A DNA stretch of 64,000 nt from VRUE01 sp963824705 (lineage in GTDB: Bacteria; Actinomycetota; Thermoleophilia; Solirubrobacterales; 70-9), in the NCBI GenBank assembly GCA_963824705.1, contig CAWGQE010000003.1, forward strand, positions 2,418,001 to 2,482,000, read 5' to 3'. Under the pieces are notes generated by a model. It was not told where the DNA came from and did no database searches. It was given only the letters and a program-made list of their open reading frames with translations. A program made the position numbers and the translations under genes. Of the stretch, positions 48,932 to 56,835 are shown piece after piece. Each line of letters begins with the position of its first letter. Positions within the stretch are counted from its first letter, which is position 1.

Positions 48932-49126
48932 TCATAATGCCAACGCTACCCCCGCTCCCACCGCCGACCACCAGTTGAGCCGGTCCTCCGGCTTCCGAGC
49001 CAGAACTGCCCAAGATCGAAAGCAAATGCCGCCGGCCGTGGCCATGACCGCAAAGGTTTCCGCAGCGCTCCGCCCCAGCTCGGCGAGCATGCCGATGGGC
49101 GGAGGTTCGAGGACGGCGAGCGACAT
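48932..49126 (-). CDS. Possible small membrane-associated protein
   Basis: A 64-residue reading frame, MSLAVLEPPPIGMLAELGRS, with a weak hydrophobic stretch (FAVMATAGGICFRSWAVLA) and a hydrophobic end (SAVGAGVALAL). It lies 43 bases upstream of the other small gene on the same strand and could be co-transcribed. Codon texture is not decisive; it may be non-coding. Confidence 0.35.
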   Translation of the reverse strand: MSLAVLEPPPIGMLAELGRSAAETFAVMATAGGICFRSWAVLARKPEDRLNWWSAVGAGVALAL

Positions 49127-49202
49127 GCCGCGACCGTAGGGGGCCGGGACGCACGCGTGGCGCGCAGAAAGTGACTTTTGCGTGTCGTCTTCGGAGAGGA
49201 AG

Positions 49203-50273
49203 TCAGCCGAGAACGGCGGCGAGCCTGAACGAGAGTGCCTCTAGGGCTAGCTCCTCGGAGACGTTCAAGTCGAGGCGGCGGCGGGTGTCCTGGACCAGCT
49301 CGGCGGCGCGGCGGGCGTTGTTCGGGTCGAGCCCGGCGGCTCGCGATTGAAGCTCGGCCAGGCGATCGCGGTTGTAGACGACGTCGGCGGCCCCCGAGGC
49401 GGTCGCCGCCAGGTCGCGGAACCAGGCGGCTACGAGGTTCAGGCCGAGGTCGAGCAGGTCGGTGCGGCGGCGGCGGCCGGCGCGTTTGGAGGCGTCGGCG
49501 ATGTCGCGGGTCGAGCGTTTCATCCCGGCCTCTTTTTCCTCCTCAAGCGCCTCGCGAACGGCCGACTCCGCTTCCTCTCCGGCCCGCTCGGCGCTTTTGA
49601 GCATCGCGCTCCAGTCCATCGCTACCGCCTGCTCGCGGAGCTTGCGCCCCTGCTCGCCGAGGAGCAGGCGGGCCAGCTCCAGGTCGCCGGCGGAGAGGCG
49701 AGCCGCGGCGGCGATCTCCTCCGCATCCGCGGCCGGGGCGTCCTCGCGCAGCGCCGCTTCCACCGCCTCGGGCGGCAGGGGCGCGAAGTCGACCGGCTGA
49801 CAACGCGAGGCGATCGTCTCCAGCAACGCCGCCGGCTCGGCGGTGAGCAGGATCAGGTGGACGAACTCGGGCGGCTCCTCCAGCGTCTTCAGCATCGCGT
49901 TCTGACTCTCGTCCCGCATCGCCTCCGCCGCCTCGATCACGAAGACCCGCTTGCCGCCTTCATAAGGCCGGTAGGCCGAAGCCCGGATCACCTGCTCCCG
50001 CACCTCCTCAACCATGTGCTGCGCCCCCTTGGGAGCCAACCAAACAAGGTCAGGATGCGGCGACGGATCAAGCAAGGCCCGCCGCCGCGCATCTCCAGCA
50101 TCCTCAGCAGCACTCGCCAGAATCTCAGCAGCAAAAGCCCTGGCCAGCTCCCGCTTCCCGGCGCCCCGCGGACCTCGGAATAGATACGCATGCGAAGGCC
50201 CGCTCTTCAGCGCCGCGGACAGCGCCATTTCGGCCCGGGGCTGATGGGCGGCCTTCTCGGCAAACACAGTCAT
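49203..50273 (-). CDS. holB: DNA polymerase III delta' subunit
   Basis: Clamp-loader subunit of 356 residues. RFC-fold markers: HAYLFRGPRGAGKRELARAF, DLVWLAPKGAQHMVEEVREQ, FVIEAAEAMRDESQNAMLK, TLEEPPEFVHLILLT and the SRC motif IASRCQPV. The zinc-binding Cys set of the E. coli protein is not seen. A Glu/Ala coiled segment lies at about 225-250. It comes after topA and tmk on the same strand, with a large hairpin between tmk and holB. Confidence 0.9.
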   Translation of the reverse strand: MTVFAEKAAHQPRAEMALSAALKSGPSHAYLFRGPRGAGKRELARAFAAEILASAAEDAGDARRRALLDPSPHPDLVWLAPKGAQHMVEEVREQVIRASAYRPYEGGKRVFVIEAAEAMRDESQNAMLKTLEEPPEFVHLILLTAEPAALLETIASRCQPVDFAPLPPEAVEAALREDAPAADAEEIAAAARLSAGDLELARLLLGEQGRKLREQAVAMDWSAMLKSAERAGEEAESAVREALEEEKEAGMKRSTRDIADASKRAGRRRRTDLLDLGLNLVAAWFRDLAATASGAADVVYNRDRLAELQSRAAGLDPNNARRAAELVQDTRRRLDLNVSEELALEALSFRLAAVLG

Positions 50274-50283
50274 GCGTCCCTCC

Positions 50284-50360
50284 CGCGGGTGGCGTGGGGG
50301 AAGGGGGGGTTCGGACGGGTGAGTCCGCTAACCCCCCCTTCCCCCACGACAGGACCCGCG
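50284..50360. terminator. Triple-nested hairpin between holB and tmk
   Basis: Perfect 18-base arms (GTGGGGGAAGGGGGGGTT at 50294-50311, complement at 50330-50347) enclose a CGGAC/GTCCG stem (50312-50316, 50323-50327). They are enclosed in turn by CGCGGGT/ACCCGCG (50284-50290, 50354-50360). On the minus strand it lies between the tmk stop and the holB start. It may uncouple the two genes or end transcription. Confidence 0.65.
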
Positions 50361-50376
50361 GCCGAAAGCATGGTCC

Positions 50377-50964
50377 CTAGCGGCGAGATTCGACCGCCTC
50401 CATAACCCGCGCATGAACCTCCTCGACCGACCCCTCGGCATCGATGACGACAACCCGGTCCGAGGCGATCTGGGCGATCTCGTCATAGGCCTCGGCGACG
50501 GCGCGCTGCAGCTCCAACCCCTCGGCCTCAAAGCGATCCTCGCCCGCGGCCCTGCCCAACCCCACCTCGGGATCGACCCGCAGATACAGCGTCAGATCGG
50601 GCCAGAGGCCGTCGATCGTCGTGTCGACGAGCGAGAGCACGTAGCTGGTGCCGAGCCCGCGGGCGCCGCCCTGGTAGGCGACGCTGGAATCGGCGAAGCG
50701 GTCGGCGACGACGGTGCCGCCGCCCTCCAGGGCCGGCCGCACGACGCGGCTGAGCAGGTCGGCCCGCGCCGCCGAGAAGAGCAGCAGCTCGGCGAAGGCG
50801 TCGAGCTCAAGCGCCGGGTCGGCGAGTAGCTCGCGAATCCGCTCCGCGGCGTCGGTCCCCCCCGGCTCGCGGATCTCCACGGTGTCCGGCCCGAGCTCCG
50901 CGGCGAGCAGGCCGGCCTGGGTGCTCTTCCCGGAGCCATCGACACCCTCCAGGGAGATGAACAA
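50377..50964 (-). CDS. tmk: Thymidylate kinase
   Basis: dTMP kinase of 195 residues: P-loop FISLEGVDGSGKSTQAGLL, REPGGTDAAERIRELLAD, VVADRFADSSVAYQGGARGL and LYLRVDPEVGLGRA. It lacks a preceding ATG; TTG 50964 gives the canonical beginning and lies 12 bases after the topA stop. The very long frame continuing upstream is the shadow of topA. Confidence 0.93.
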   Translation of the reverse strand: MFISLEGVDGSGKSTQAGLLAAELGPDTVEIREPGGTDAAERIRELLADPALELDAFAELLLFSAARADLLSRVVRPALEGGGTVVADRFADSSVAYQGGARGLGTSYVLSLVDTTIDGLWPDLTLYLRVDPEVGLGRAAGEDRFEAEGLELQRAVAEAYDEIAQIASDRVVVIDAEGSVEEVHARVMEAVESRR

Positions 50965-50975
50965 CGCCGCGGGCC

Positions 50976-53252
50976 TCAGCCTTTGGCCGCGGCTTTGGCG
51001 CGTTTGCGGCCCCGCGTGGCGGTGTCCGCTTTGGACGCTTTGACTTTCGCTTTTTTCGCGGGAGCGTCCTCGTCGCCTTTGACCGGCGGCTTCTTTTCCA
51101 TCGCTTTTTTGGCCGCTTTCGCCGCTTCGCGCTCGGCGCGGCGTTTCTTCATCTCCTGCATCGACTCGCAATCGTCGTTGAGGCAGAGATTCCAGGGGCG
51201 GCCGCGGAAGGGGACGACTTTGAGTCGTGGCGTCTCGCCGCAGACCGAGCAGCGGTCTTCCAGCTTGAAGACGTCGCCGCGCTGGGGCAACGGGAAGGTC
51301 TGGTCGCAGGACTCGGGGTCGTCGAGCGTCCACCCAGTGCATCCCACAAACCTTTTCCCTGACTTTTTCGCCCGGATGATGCGCAGCATGTGGGGGGAGC
51401 CGTCCTCCTTCTTGCGGCCCGCTTCTTCGCAGACTTTGCAAGGGCCGAGGATGCGGTCCTCGTCCATCCCTTTCCAGATGACTTTGGCAAGGTCCTCGCG
51501 ACTGCCGTCGATCTCGGTCCAGGTCTTGTGCAGCAGGTCGCGACTCTCGCCGACGACGGCGCCCTTGGTCATCTCGCCACCGGCGATGCGGTCCATCTCC
51601 GCCTCCAGCTGGGCGGTCATCTCCGGCGTCGCCATCGCCGGCACGTAGTTCTTGAAAGCCTCGTAGAGGGCGATCCCGGTCTCCGAGGGGACCGGGGGGT
51701 TGCCGTAGACGTAGCCGCGATCGAAGAGCTTCTGGATGATGTCGGCCCGGGTCGCCTTGGTGCCGAGCCCGCGCTCCTCCATCAGCTCGATCAGTTTGGC
51801 CTGCGAGATCCGCGACGGGGGCTGGGTCTCCTTGTCGACGATCCACGGCTGGCCGTCGAGGGCGAGGCTCTGGCCCTCCTTCAGCGCCGGGATCTCCTCG
51901 TCGGAAGAGCGGGCGTAGGTGTAAATGCCGGCGTAGCCGGGGTCGACGACGACGGAGCCGCGGACGAAGTAGGTCTCCGAGCCGGCCTCGATGTCGGCCC
52001 GGGTCGACTCGGTGATCATCGGCGGGCTGAAGGTGGCGAGGAAGCGACGCACGACCAGTTCGTAGACGCGTTTCTTCGGGCCCTCGAGGGCGCCGGGATG
52101 GATCGCCTGGGTCGGGTAGATCGGCGGGTGGTCGGTCGTCTCTTTTTTGCCGCGGGTCGGCTTCAGCTCGCCGTCGAGCAGGCCGGACGCGGCCGAGAAC
52201 TCCTTGACCTTGACCAGCGAGGTGACCAGCTCGCGCAACGGCAGCGAAGCCGGGTAGACCGTGTTGTCGGTACGCGGGTAGGAGATGAAGCCGTCCATAT
52301 AGAGGTCCTCGGCGATCCGCATCGCGCTGGCGGGGGTGATGCCGAGACGGCTGGAGGCATCGGTGCTGAAGGCGGTGGTGTTGTAGGGCGTCGGCGGTTT
52401 GCGCGTGTTCTTGCGGGCGGTGACCGCTTTGACGACGCCGGGCCCCTGGGTGCCGGCGAAGGCAGCGTCGGCCTCCGCTTTGTCCCAGAACTTGTCGACG
52501 TTGTGGTGCGTCTCGAAGGTCCCGTCGGGGTGCTCGAACTTGGCGAACAGCTCCCAGAACGGTTTGGCGACGTGGGCGCGACGCTCCATCTCGCGCTCGA
52601 CGATCAGGCCCAGGGTCGGGCTCTGGACGCGGCCGACCGAGAGGAAGTTGGAGCCGAAGCGGCGGCTGGCGAGCGAGACCGCGCGGGTCAGGGTCGCGCC
52701 CCAGAGCAGGTCGATGTCCTGGCGCGCGGCACCCGCGTTGGCCAGCGGGTAGGAGAGCTCGTCGAGCTCGTTGAAGGCGCGCTCGATCTCTTCCTTGGTC
52801 AGCGCCGAGTAGCGGGCGCGCTTGATCCGCAGGGTGCCGGCGTCGGCTTCCTCGCGGGTGCCGAGCTCCGGATTGGCGTCGAGCATCTCTTGCAGCGCCT
52901 CCAGCCCGATCAACTCGCCCTCGCGGTCGAAGTCGGTCGCGATCACCAGCTCATCCGCCTCTTTGGCGACTTTCTTGATCGCTTTGACGACGTTTTTGTC
53001 GGTCGGTTCCTTGATCAGCTCGGCGTCGATCAAGTCGTGCAGGTCCGTCTTCTGCCAGTTCGAGTAGCCCTCGGGGAAGGCGGGGCCGAGCACGTGGCCC
53101 TTGAGCCCGATCGTCATCTGCTCGACCCCGTCGGAGTCGGTCCAGGTGTAGAACGGGACTTTGAAGGTTTTGTCCGCCTTCGCCTCGTTGCGGCCGAGGA
53201 TGTCGGCGATCTTCTTGGCGCTGTTGTTCTTCTCGGTGACTATCAGTCGCAT
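50976..53252 (-). CDS. topA: Type IA DNA topoisomerase I, archaeal-like
   Basis: A 758-residue topoisomerase relaxing negative supercoils. TOPRIM: MRLIVTEKNNSAKKIADILG, ELVIATDFDREGELIGLEAL. Active Tyr about residue 325 in DGFISYPRTDNTVYP. Two C-terminal zinc-finger-like Cys sets (GPCKVCEEAG, GCTGWTLDDPESC; DRCSVCGETP, NLCLNDDC) precede a Lys/Ala tail. Stretches such as GLKGHVLGPAFPEGYSNWQK and ALTKEEIERAFNEL, with ANAGAARQDIDLLWGATLTR, read like euryarchaeal TopA rather than the usual bacterial one. It heads a topA-tmk-holB row. Confidence 0.92.
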   Translation of the reverse strand: MRLIVTEKNNSAKKIADILGRNEAKADKTFKVPFYTWTDSDGVEQMTIGLKGHVLGPAFPEGYSNWQKTDLHDLIDAELIKEPTDKNVVKAIKKVAKEADELVIATDFDREGELIGLEALQEMLDANPELGTREEADAGTLRIKRARYSALTKEEIERAFNELDELSYPLANAGAARQDIDLLWGATLTRAVSLASRRFGSNFLSVGRVQSPTLGLIVEREMERRAHVAKPFWELFAKFEHPDGTFETHHNVDKFWDKAEADAAFAGTQGPGVVKAVTARKNTRKPPTPYNTTAFSTDASSRLGITPASAMRIAEDLYMDGFISYPRTDNTVYPASLPLRELVTSLVKVKEFSAASGLLDGELKPTRGKKETTDHPPIYPTQAIHPGALEGPKKRVYELVVRRFLATFSPPMITESTRADIEAGSETYFVRGSVVVDPGYAGIYTYARSSDEEIPALKEGQSLALDGQPWIVDKETQPPSRISQAKLIELMEERGLGTKATRADIIQKLFDRGYVYGNPPVPSETGIALYEAFKNYVPAMATPEMTAQLEAEMDRIAGGEMTKGAVVGESRDLLHKTWTEIDGSREDLAKVIWKGMDEDRILGPCKVCEEAGRKKEDGSPHMLRIIRAKKSGKRFVGCTGWTLDDPESCDQTFPLPQRGDVFKLEDRCSVCGETPRLKVVPFRGRPWNLCLNDDCESMQEMKKRRAEREAAKAAKKAMEKKPPVKGDEDAPAKKAKVKASKADTATRGRKRAKAAAKG

Positions 53253-53329
53253 GGGGCGGCGAGGGTAGCAGGGGCGTTCGGCGACCCCTACCGGGCCGCC
53301 TGTCGCCGATCCCCGTAGGATCGGCGCGC

Positions 53330-54262
53330 ATGAAGGCACTTGTCACCGGCGGCGCTGGCTTCATCGGCTCAAACCTGGTCGACGCGCTGCTCGCGCGCGG
53401 CGACTCGGTGACCGTGGTCGACAACCTCTCCACCGGCAGGCGCGAGAATCTCGACGGGGCGCTGGTGGCTGAGGCCGAGCTGGCCGAGCTCGACATTCGC
53501 GAGGCGGAGGCGCTGGCCGGGCTGGTCGCGTCGGCACAGCCGGAGGTCGTCTTCCACCTGGCCGCCCAGATCGACGTCCGCAAATCCCTCGCCGACCCCG
53601 CCTTCGACGCCTCGATCAACGTCGGCGGAACCGCCAACCTGCTCGACGCGATGCGGGCCGCGGAAACCCCGCGGATCGTCTTCGTCTCCACCGGTGGGGC
53701 GATCTACGGCGAGGGCGAGGGCAAGCGGCTGCCGCTCGACGAGAGCGCGCCGATCGAACCCTTCTCCGCCTACGGCCAGAGCAAGTTCGCCGCCGAGGGC
53801 TACCTGGCGCTCTACGAAAGGCTCTACGACATCTCCGGCGTCAGCCTGCGGCTGGGCAACGTCTACGGGCCGCGCCAGGACCCACTCGGCGAGGCCGGCG
53901 TGATCGCGATCTTTTGCGGAAAGCTGCGAGCCGGCGAACGGCCGACCGTGTTCGGCGACGGTACCCAGACCCGCGACTACATATATGTGGGCGACGTGGT
54001 CGCGGCGGCGCTAGCGGCAGCGGAGTCGGCCGCGACCGGGCCGATCAACCTCGGCAGCGGGATCGAGACCGACGTGCTGACCCTGGCCAGGCAGCTAGCC
54101 GAGATCGACGGCAACGAGAGCTTCGAGCCCGAGCTCGCCCCCCCTCGCGCCGGCGAGGTGCAGCGGATCGCGCTCGACGCAAGCCGCGCGGAGCGAGAGC
54201 TGGGCTGGCGGGCGACGACCAGCGTCGCCGACGGCCTGCGCCTAACCCTGGCCTCGATCTAA
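53330..54262 (+). CDS. NAD-dependent sugar-nucleotide epimerase (GalE-like)
   Basis: Extended short-chain dehydrogenase of 310 residues: MKALVTGGAGFIGSNLVDAL (NAD loop), VVDNLSTGRRENL, FHLAAQIDVRKS, FVSTGGAIYGEG, catalytic YxxxK in SAYGQSKFAAEGYL, and RLGNVYGPRQDP. It resembles UDP-glucose 4-epimerases and related UDP-sugar epimerases. The gene stands alone. A 21-base perfect inverted repeat begins at the base after its stop. Confidence 0.9.
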   Translation: MKALVTGGAGFIGSNLVDALLARGDSVTVVDNLSTGRRENLDGALVAEAELAELDIREAEALAGLVASAQPEVVFHLAAQIDVRKSLADPAFDASINVGGTANLLDAMRAAETPRIVFVSTGGAIYGEGEGKRLPLDESAPIEPFSAYGQSKFAAEGYLALYERLYDISGVSLRLGNVYGPRQDPLGEAGVIAIFCGKLRAGERPTVFGDGTQTRDYIYVGDVVAAALAAAESAATGPINLGSGIETDVLTLARQLAEIDGNESFEPELAPPRAGEVQRIALDASRAERELGWRATTSVADGLRLTLASI

Positions 54263-54316
54263 CCGCCGAGTGGTCGATTGACCCACGGATATGGTGGTCA
54301 ATCGACCACTCGGCGG
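54263..54316. terminator. 21-base perfect hairpin after the epimerase gene
   Basis: Arms 54263-54283 and 54296-54316 are exact complements (CCGCCGAGTGGTCGATTGAC and so on) with a 12-base loop. The left arm starts directly after the stop codon TAA. It lacks a T tract but is strong; probably the terminator before the Met8-like gene. Confidence 0.7.
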
Positions 54317-54335
54317 GGTCACTAGTCTTTTATCG

Positions 54336-55088
54336 ATGCCAGCCCAGGCCTACGCCGGCAAGGAGTGCGTCTGCCAGCTCCGCAGGGGGATCTGCGATCA
54401 GTCGTGCGTGCGCGACATGCTCGAGACCCCCTTCTACATCGCCTGCTTGAAACTGAAGGGGCGGCGCTGCCTGGTGATCGGCGGCGGCGACATCGGCCTC
54501 GAGAAGGTCGAGGGCCTGCTCGCCTGCGACGCCGACGTAACCCTGATCGCGCCAGTTGCCCACCCCGAGCTGGAGTCCCTGGCGGCGGAGGGCTCGATCG
54601 AGTGGGAGAAGCGCGCCTACGCCGGCGCCGCGGACCTCGAGGGCGCCTTCATGGCGATCGCCTGCACCGACGACACCGACGTCAACATCGCCGTCTTCGA
54701 CGATGCCGAGAAGCGGGCGATGCTGGTCAACATCGTCGACGTGCCGCCGCTCTGCAACTTCATCCTGCCGGCGATCGTCCGCACCGGCCCGCTGGCGATC
54801 GCGATCTCCACCGCCGGTGCCTCGCCCGCGCTGGCGAAGCGGATGAAGCGCGAGGTCGCCGAGCTGTTCGGCGAGGAGTACGCGCGCCTGGCCGTGATCC
54901 TCAACGATGCCCGCGGCTGGGCCAAGGGAACGCTGCCGACCTACCAGGACCGCAAGGAGTTCTTCGAGGGAATCGTCAACGGCGATCCCGACCCGGTCGC
55001 GTTGCTGCGCGAGGGCCAGGAGACGCAGGTCTTGGCGCTGATCGAGGCGGCGAAGGAGCGCGCCGCCTCAGCCCTGGCCGCAGGCTGA
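54336..55088 (+). CDS. Precorrin-2 dehydrogenase/sirohydrochlorin ferrochelatase (Met8/CysG N-terminal type)
   Basis: A 250-residue enzyme that oxidises precorrin-2 and may insert iron to give siroheme. Markers: ACLKLKGRRCLVIGGGDIGL (NAD loop), KVEGLLACDADVTLIAP, AIACTDDTDVNIAVFDDAEK, MLVNIVDVPPLCNFILPAIV and ISTAGASPALAKRMKREV. A Cys-rich N-terminal extension (KECVCQLRRGICDQSC) precedes the usual start; the ATG at 54418 would give the shorter, typical form. There is no SUMT domain. It could supply siroheme to the sulfite reductase at 42062. Confidence 0.88.
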   Translation: MPAQAYAGKECVCQLRRGICDQSCVRDMLETPFYIACLKLKGRRCLVIGGGDIGLEKVEGLLACDADVTLIAPVAHPELESLAAEGSIEWEKRAYAGAADLEGAFMAIACTDDTDVNIAVFDDAEKRAMLVNIVDVPPLCNFILPAIVRTGPLAIAISTAGASPALAKRMKREVAELFGEEYARLAVILNDARGWAKGTLPTYQDRKEFFEGIVNGDPDPVALLREGQETQVLALIEAAKERAASALAAG

Positions 55089-55556
55089 GACCCTCACACG
55101 CTCCAGCGTGTCGCGCAGGCCCTCCGCCTCGGCGACGCTGAGCTTGGCGGAGAAAGCGCTGCGCAGCTCGGCGATCACGACCGGGCGCATCTCTTCGAGC
55201 ATCTCTTCGCCGGCCGGCAGCAGCGTCGCGTAGCTCACCCGGCGATCGGTCTCGCAGAAGGTCCGCTCCATCAGGCCCGCCTTGATCAGCCGGTCGACCA
55301 GCTTGGTCAGGCCGCCGCGGGTGATCACCAGCGATTCGGCCAATTCCCCCATCTTCAACCGCTGCTCGGGAGCATCGGCGACGGTCGCCAGAACCTCATA
55401 CCAGGGGAGCGGCGGCAGGTCGCCGGCCGCCAGCGCCTCCTGGAGGCGCTGGACGATCGCGGAATGCGTGCGCGTCAGCGCCCCCCAGGCGTCGCCATGG
55501 GGGCTGCCCGTGCAGCGTGGGGTCCCGGCCTCGACGGTTGCGCTCGCCTCGTTCAT
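55068..55556 (-). CDS. MarR-family regulator
   Basis: A 162-residue winged-helix dimer: LPWYEVLATVADAPEQRLKM, GELAESLVITRGGLTKLVDR, LIKAGLMERTFCETDRRVSY. A Cys lies in the wing (FCETDRR), possible redox sensing. Divergent from the YceI gene, with an operator-like site over a strong promoter at 55579-55622. Its 3' end overlaps the Met8-like gene by 21 bases. Confidence 0.88.
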   Translation of the reverse strand: MNEASATVEAGTPRCTGSPHGDAWGALTRTHSAIVQRLQEALAAGDLPPLPWYEVLATVADAPEQRLKMGELAESLVITRGGLTKLVDRLIKAGLMERTFCETDRRVSYATLLPAGEEMLEEMRPVVIAELRSAFSAKLSVAEAEGLRDTLERVRVSACGQG

Positions 55557-55578
55557 GGACCCATGATCCCAGAGTAAC

Positions 55579-55622
55579 CTTGTCTAGTCAATAGTTGACA
55601 AGCTAACAACTTCTGCTATGAT
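55579..55622 (+). promoter_or_regulatory. Sigma-70-type promoter with MarR operator
   Basis: TTGACA at 55595-55600 and TATGAT at 55617-55622 with a 16-base spacer, about 50 bases before the yceI-type gene. Arms CTTGTC (55579-55584) and GACAAG (55597-55602) form an inverted repeat over the -35 box, well placed for repression by the divergent MarR protein. Confidence 0.65.
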
Positions 55623-55672
55623 TGTTTCTGCGGCAACAGTTTATAAGACAATCACTTTAGAGAGGACTAGCG

Positions 55673-56224
55673 ATGAGCACCCAGGCAATTCAGCAGCAGA
55701 TCCCGGCTGGCACTTACGTAGTCGACCCAGTCCATTCCTCGATCGGCTTTGCCGTCGTCCACAACGGCGTCTCGACCTTCCGCAGCGGCTTCGGCGCTTA
55801 CGAGGCACGGCTCAGCGGCGGCGAGAACCCGCAGCTGAAGGGCAGCGTCGAGGTGGACAGCATCCAGATCGACGAGCCGAACCTGAAGGGCCACCTCCTC
55901 TCCCCCGAGTTCTTCGACGCCGAGCGCTACCCGCAGCTGCGCTTCGAGTCGAGCGCCCTCGAGGTCGGCGAGGACGGCACGGCCACCATCCGCGGTGAGC
56001 TGGAGATCCGCGGCGAGAAGCGCGAGGTCGAGACCAACGGCCGCTTCGTGTCACTGGGGTCCGATCTCGCCGGGCAGGCCCGGGTCGGGCTCTCGTTCGA
56101 GACCAGCGTCGACCGCAGAAGCTTCGGCCTCGACTGGCAGGCAGAGCTGCCGAGCGGCGGCGAGGTGCTCGATTACGAGGTGACCATCGCGGTCGAGCTG
56201 GAGCTGGTCGAGGAGGCCGAGTAA
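55673..56224 (+). CDS. YceI-family lipocalin-like protein
   Basis: A 183-residue beta-barrel protein that binds long isoprenoid or lipid-like ligands: GTYVVDPVHSSIGFAVVHNG, VEVDSIQIDEPNLKGHLLSP, EFFDAERYPQLRFES, GRFVSLGSDLAGQARVGLSF and the final DYEVTIAVELELV strand. No signal peptide, so cytoplasmic. Followed two bases later by the FMN reductase gene; both are probably under the MarR operator. Confidence 0.92.
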   Translation: MSTQAIQQQIPAGTYVVDPVHSSIGFAVVHNGVSTFRSGFGAYEARLSGGENPQLKGSVEVDSIQIDEPNLKGHLLSPEFFDAERYPQLRFESSALEVGEDGTATIRGELEIRGEKREVETNGRFVSLGSDLAGQARVGLSFETSVDRRSFGLDWQAELPSGGEVLDYEVTIAVELELVEEAE

Positions 56225-56226
56225 CG

Positions 56227-56781
56227 ATGAGGGTGCTTGGCATCTCCGGCAGCCTGCGCCACGACTCCCACAACAGCGCCCTGCTGCGGGCGGCCGCCGA
56301 GCGGCTGCCCGCCGGGGCCGAGCTGGTCCCCTTCGAGCGCCTGGCTGAGATCCCGCCCTACGACGAGGACGTCGAAGTGGAGGGCGTGCCGGAGGTCGTG
56401 CGCGACCTGCGCGAGGCGATCCGCGCCGCCGACGCGGTGCTGATCGCCACCCCCGAGTACAACCACTCGATCCCGGGCCAGCTCAAGAACGCCCTCGACT
56501 GGGCCTCGCGGCCGGCCGGCAAGAGCGCCCTGAACGGCAAGCCCGCAGCGACGATCGGCACCTCGACCGGCATGTTCGGCGCCGTCTGGGCACAGGCTGA
56601 GCTGCGCAAGGTCCTCGGCGCAATGGGCGGCCGTGTCCTCGAGGCCGAACTGCCGGTGGCTCACGCAGCCGACCTGCGTCACGGCGACCGCCTCGAGCTT
56701 CTACCCGAGCAGGCCGAGCAGCTCGAGGAGATCCTCGCCGAGCTGGTCGCGGCCGCCGAGCGCGAGCTGGTCGCCGCCTAG
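56227..56781 (+). CDS. NADPH-dependent FMN reductase
   Basis: Flavodoxin-fold oxidoreductase of 184 residues: VLGISGSLRHDSHNSALLRA, LIATPEYNHSIPGQLKNALD, PAATIGTSTGMFGAVWAQAE. It reduces FMN, quinones or related compounds. Second gene in the MarR-controlled pair with YceI, which suggests a response to quinone-like or oxidative compounds. Confidence 0.92.
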   Translation: MRVLGISGSLRHDSHNSALLRAAAERLPAGAELVPFERLAEIPPYDEDVEVEGVPEVVRDLREAIRAADAVLIATPEYNHSIPGQLKNALDWASRPAGKSALNGKPAATIGTSTGMFGAVWAQAELRKVLGAMGGRVLEAELPVAHAADLRHGDRLELLPEQAEQLEEILAELVAAAERELVAA

Positions 56782-56823
56782 ATCTTCTGTCGCTTTTTGA
56801 TGCCCATAGGGTCATCAACGCAA
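56780..56823. repeat. Dispersed hairpin repeat, copy 2
   Basis: Inverted copy of the 3425-3468 element; it contains CTTCTGTCGCTTTTTGATG followed by CCCATAGGGTCATC. It begins at the FMN reductase stop and lies between two converging genes, where it may act as a terminator. Confidence 0.6.
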
Positions 56824-56835
56824 CAAAAGTTGTGT

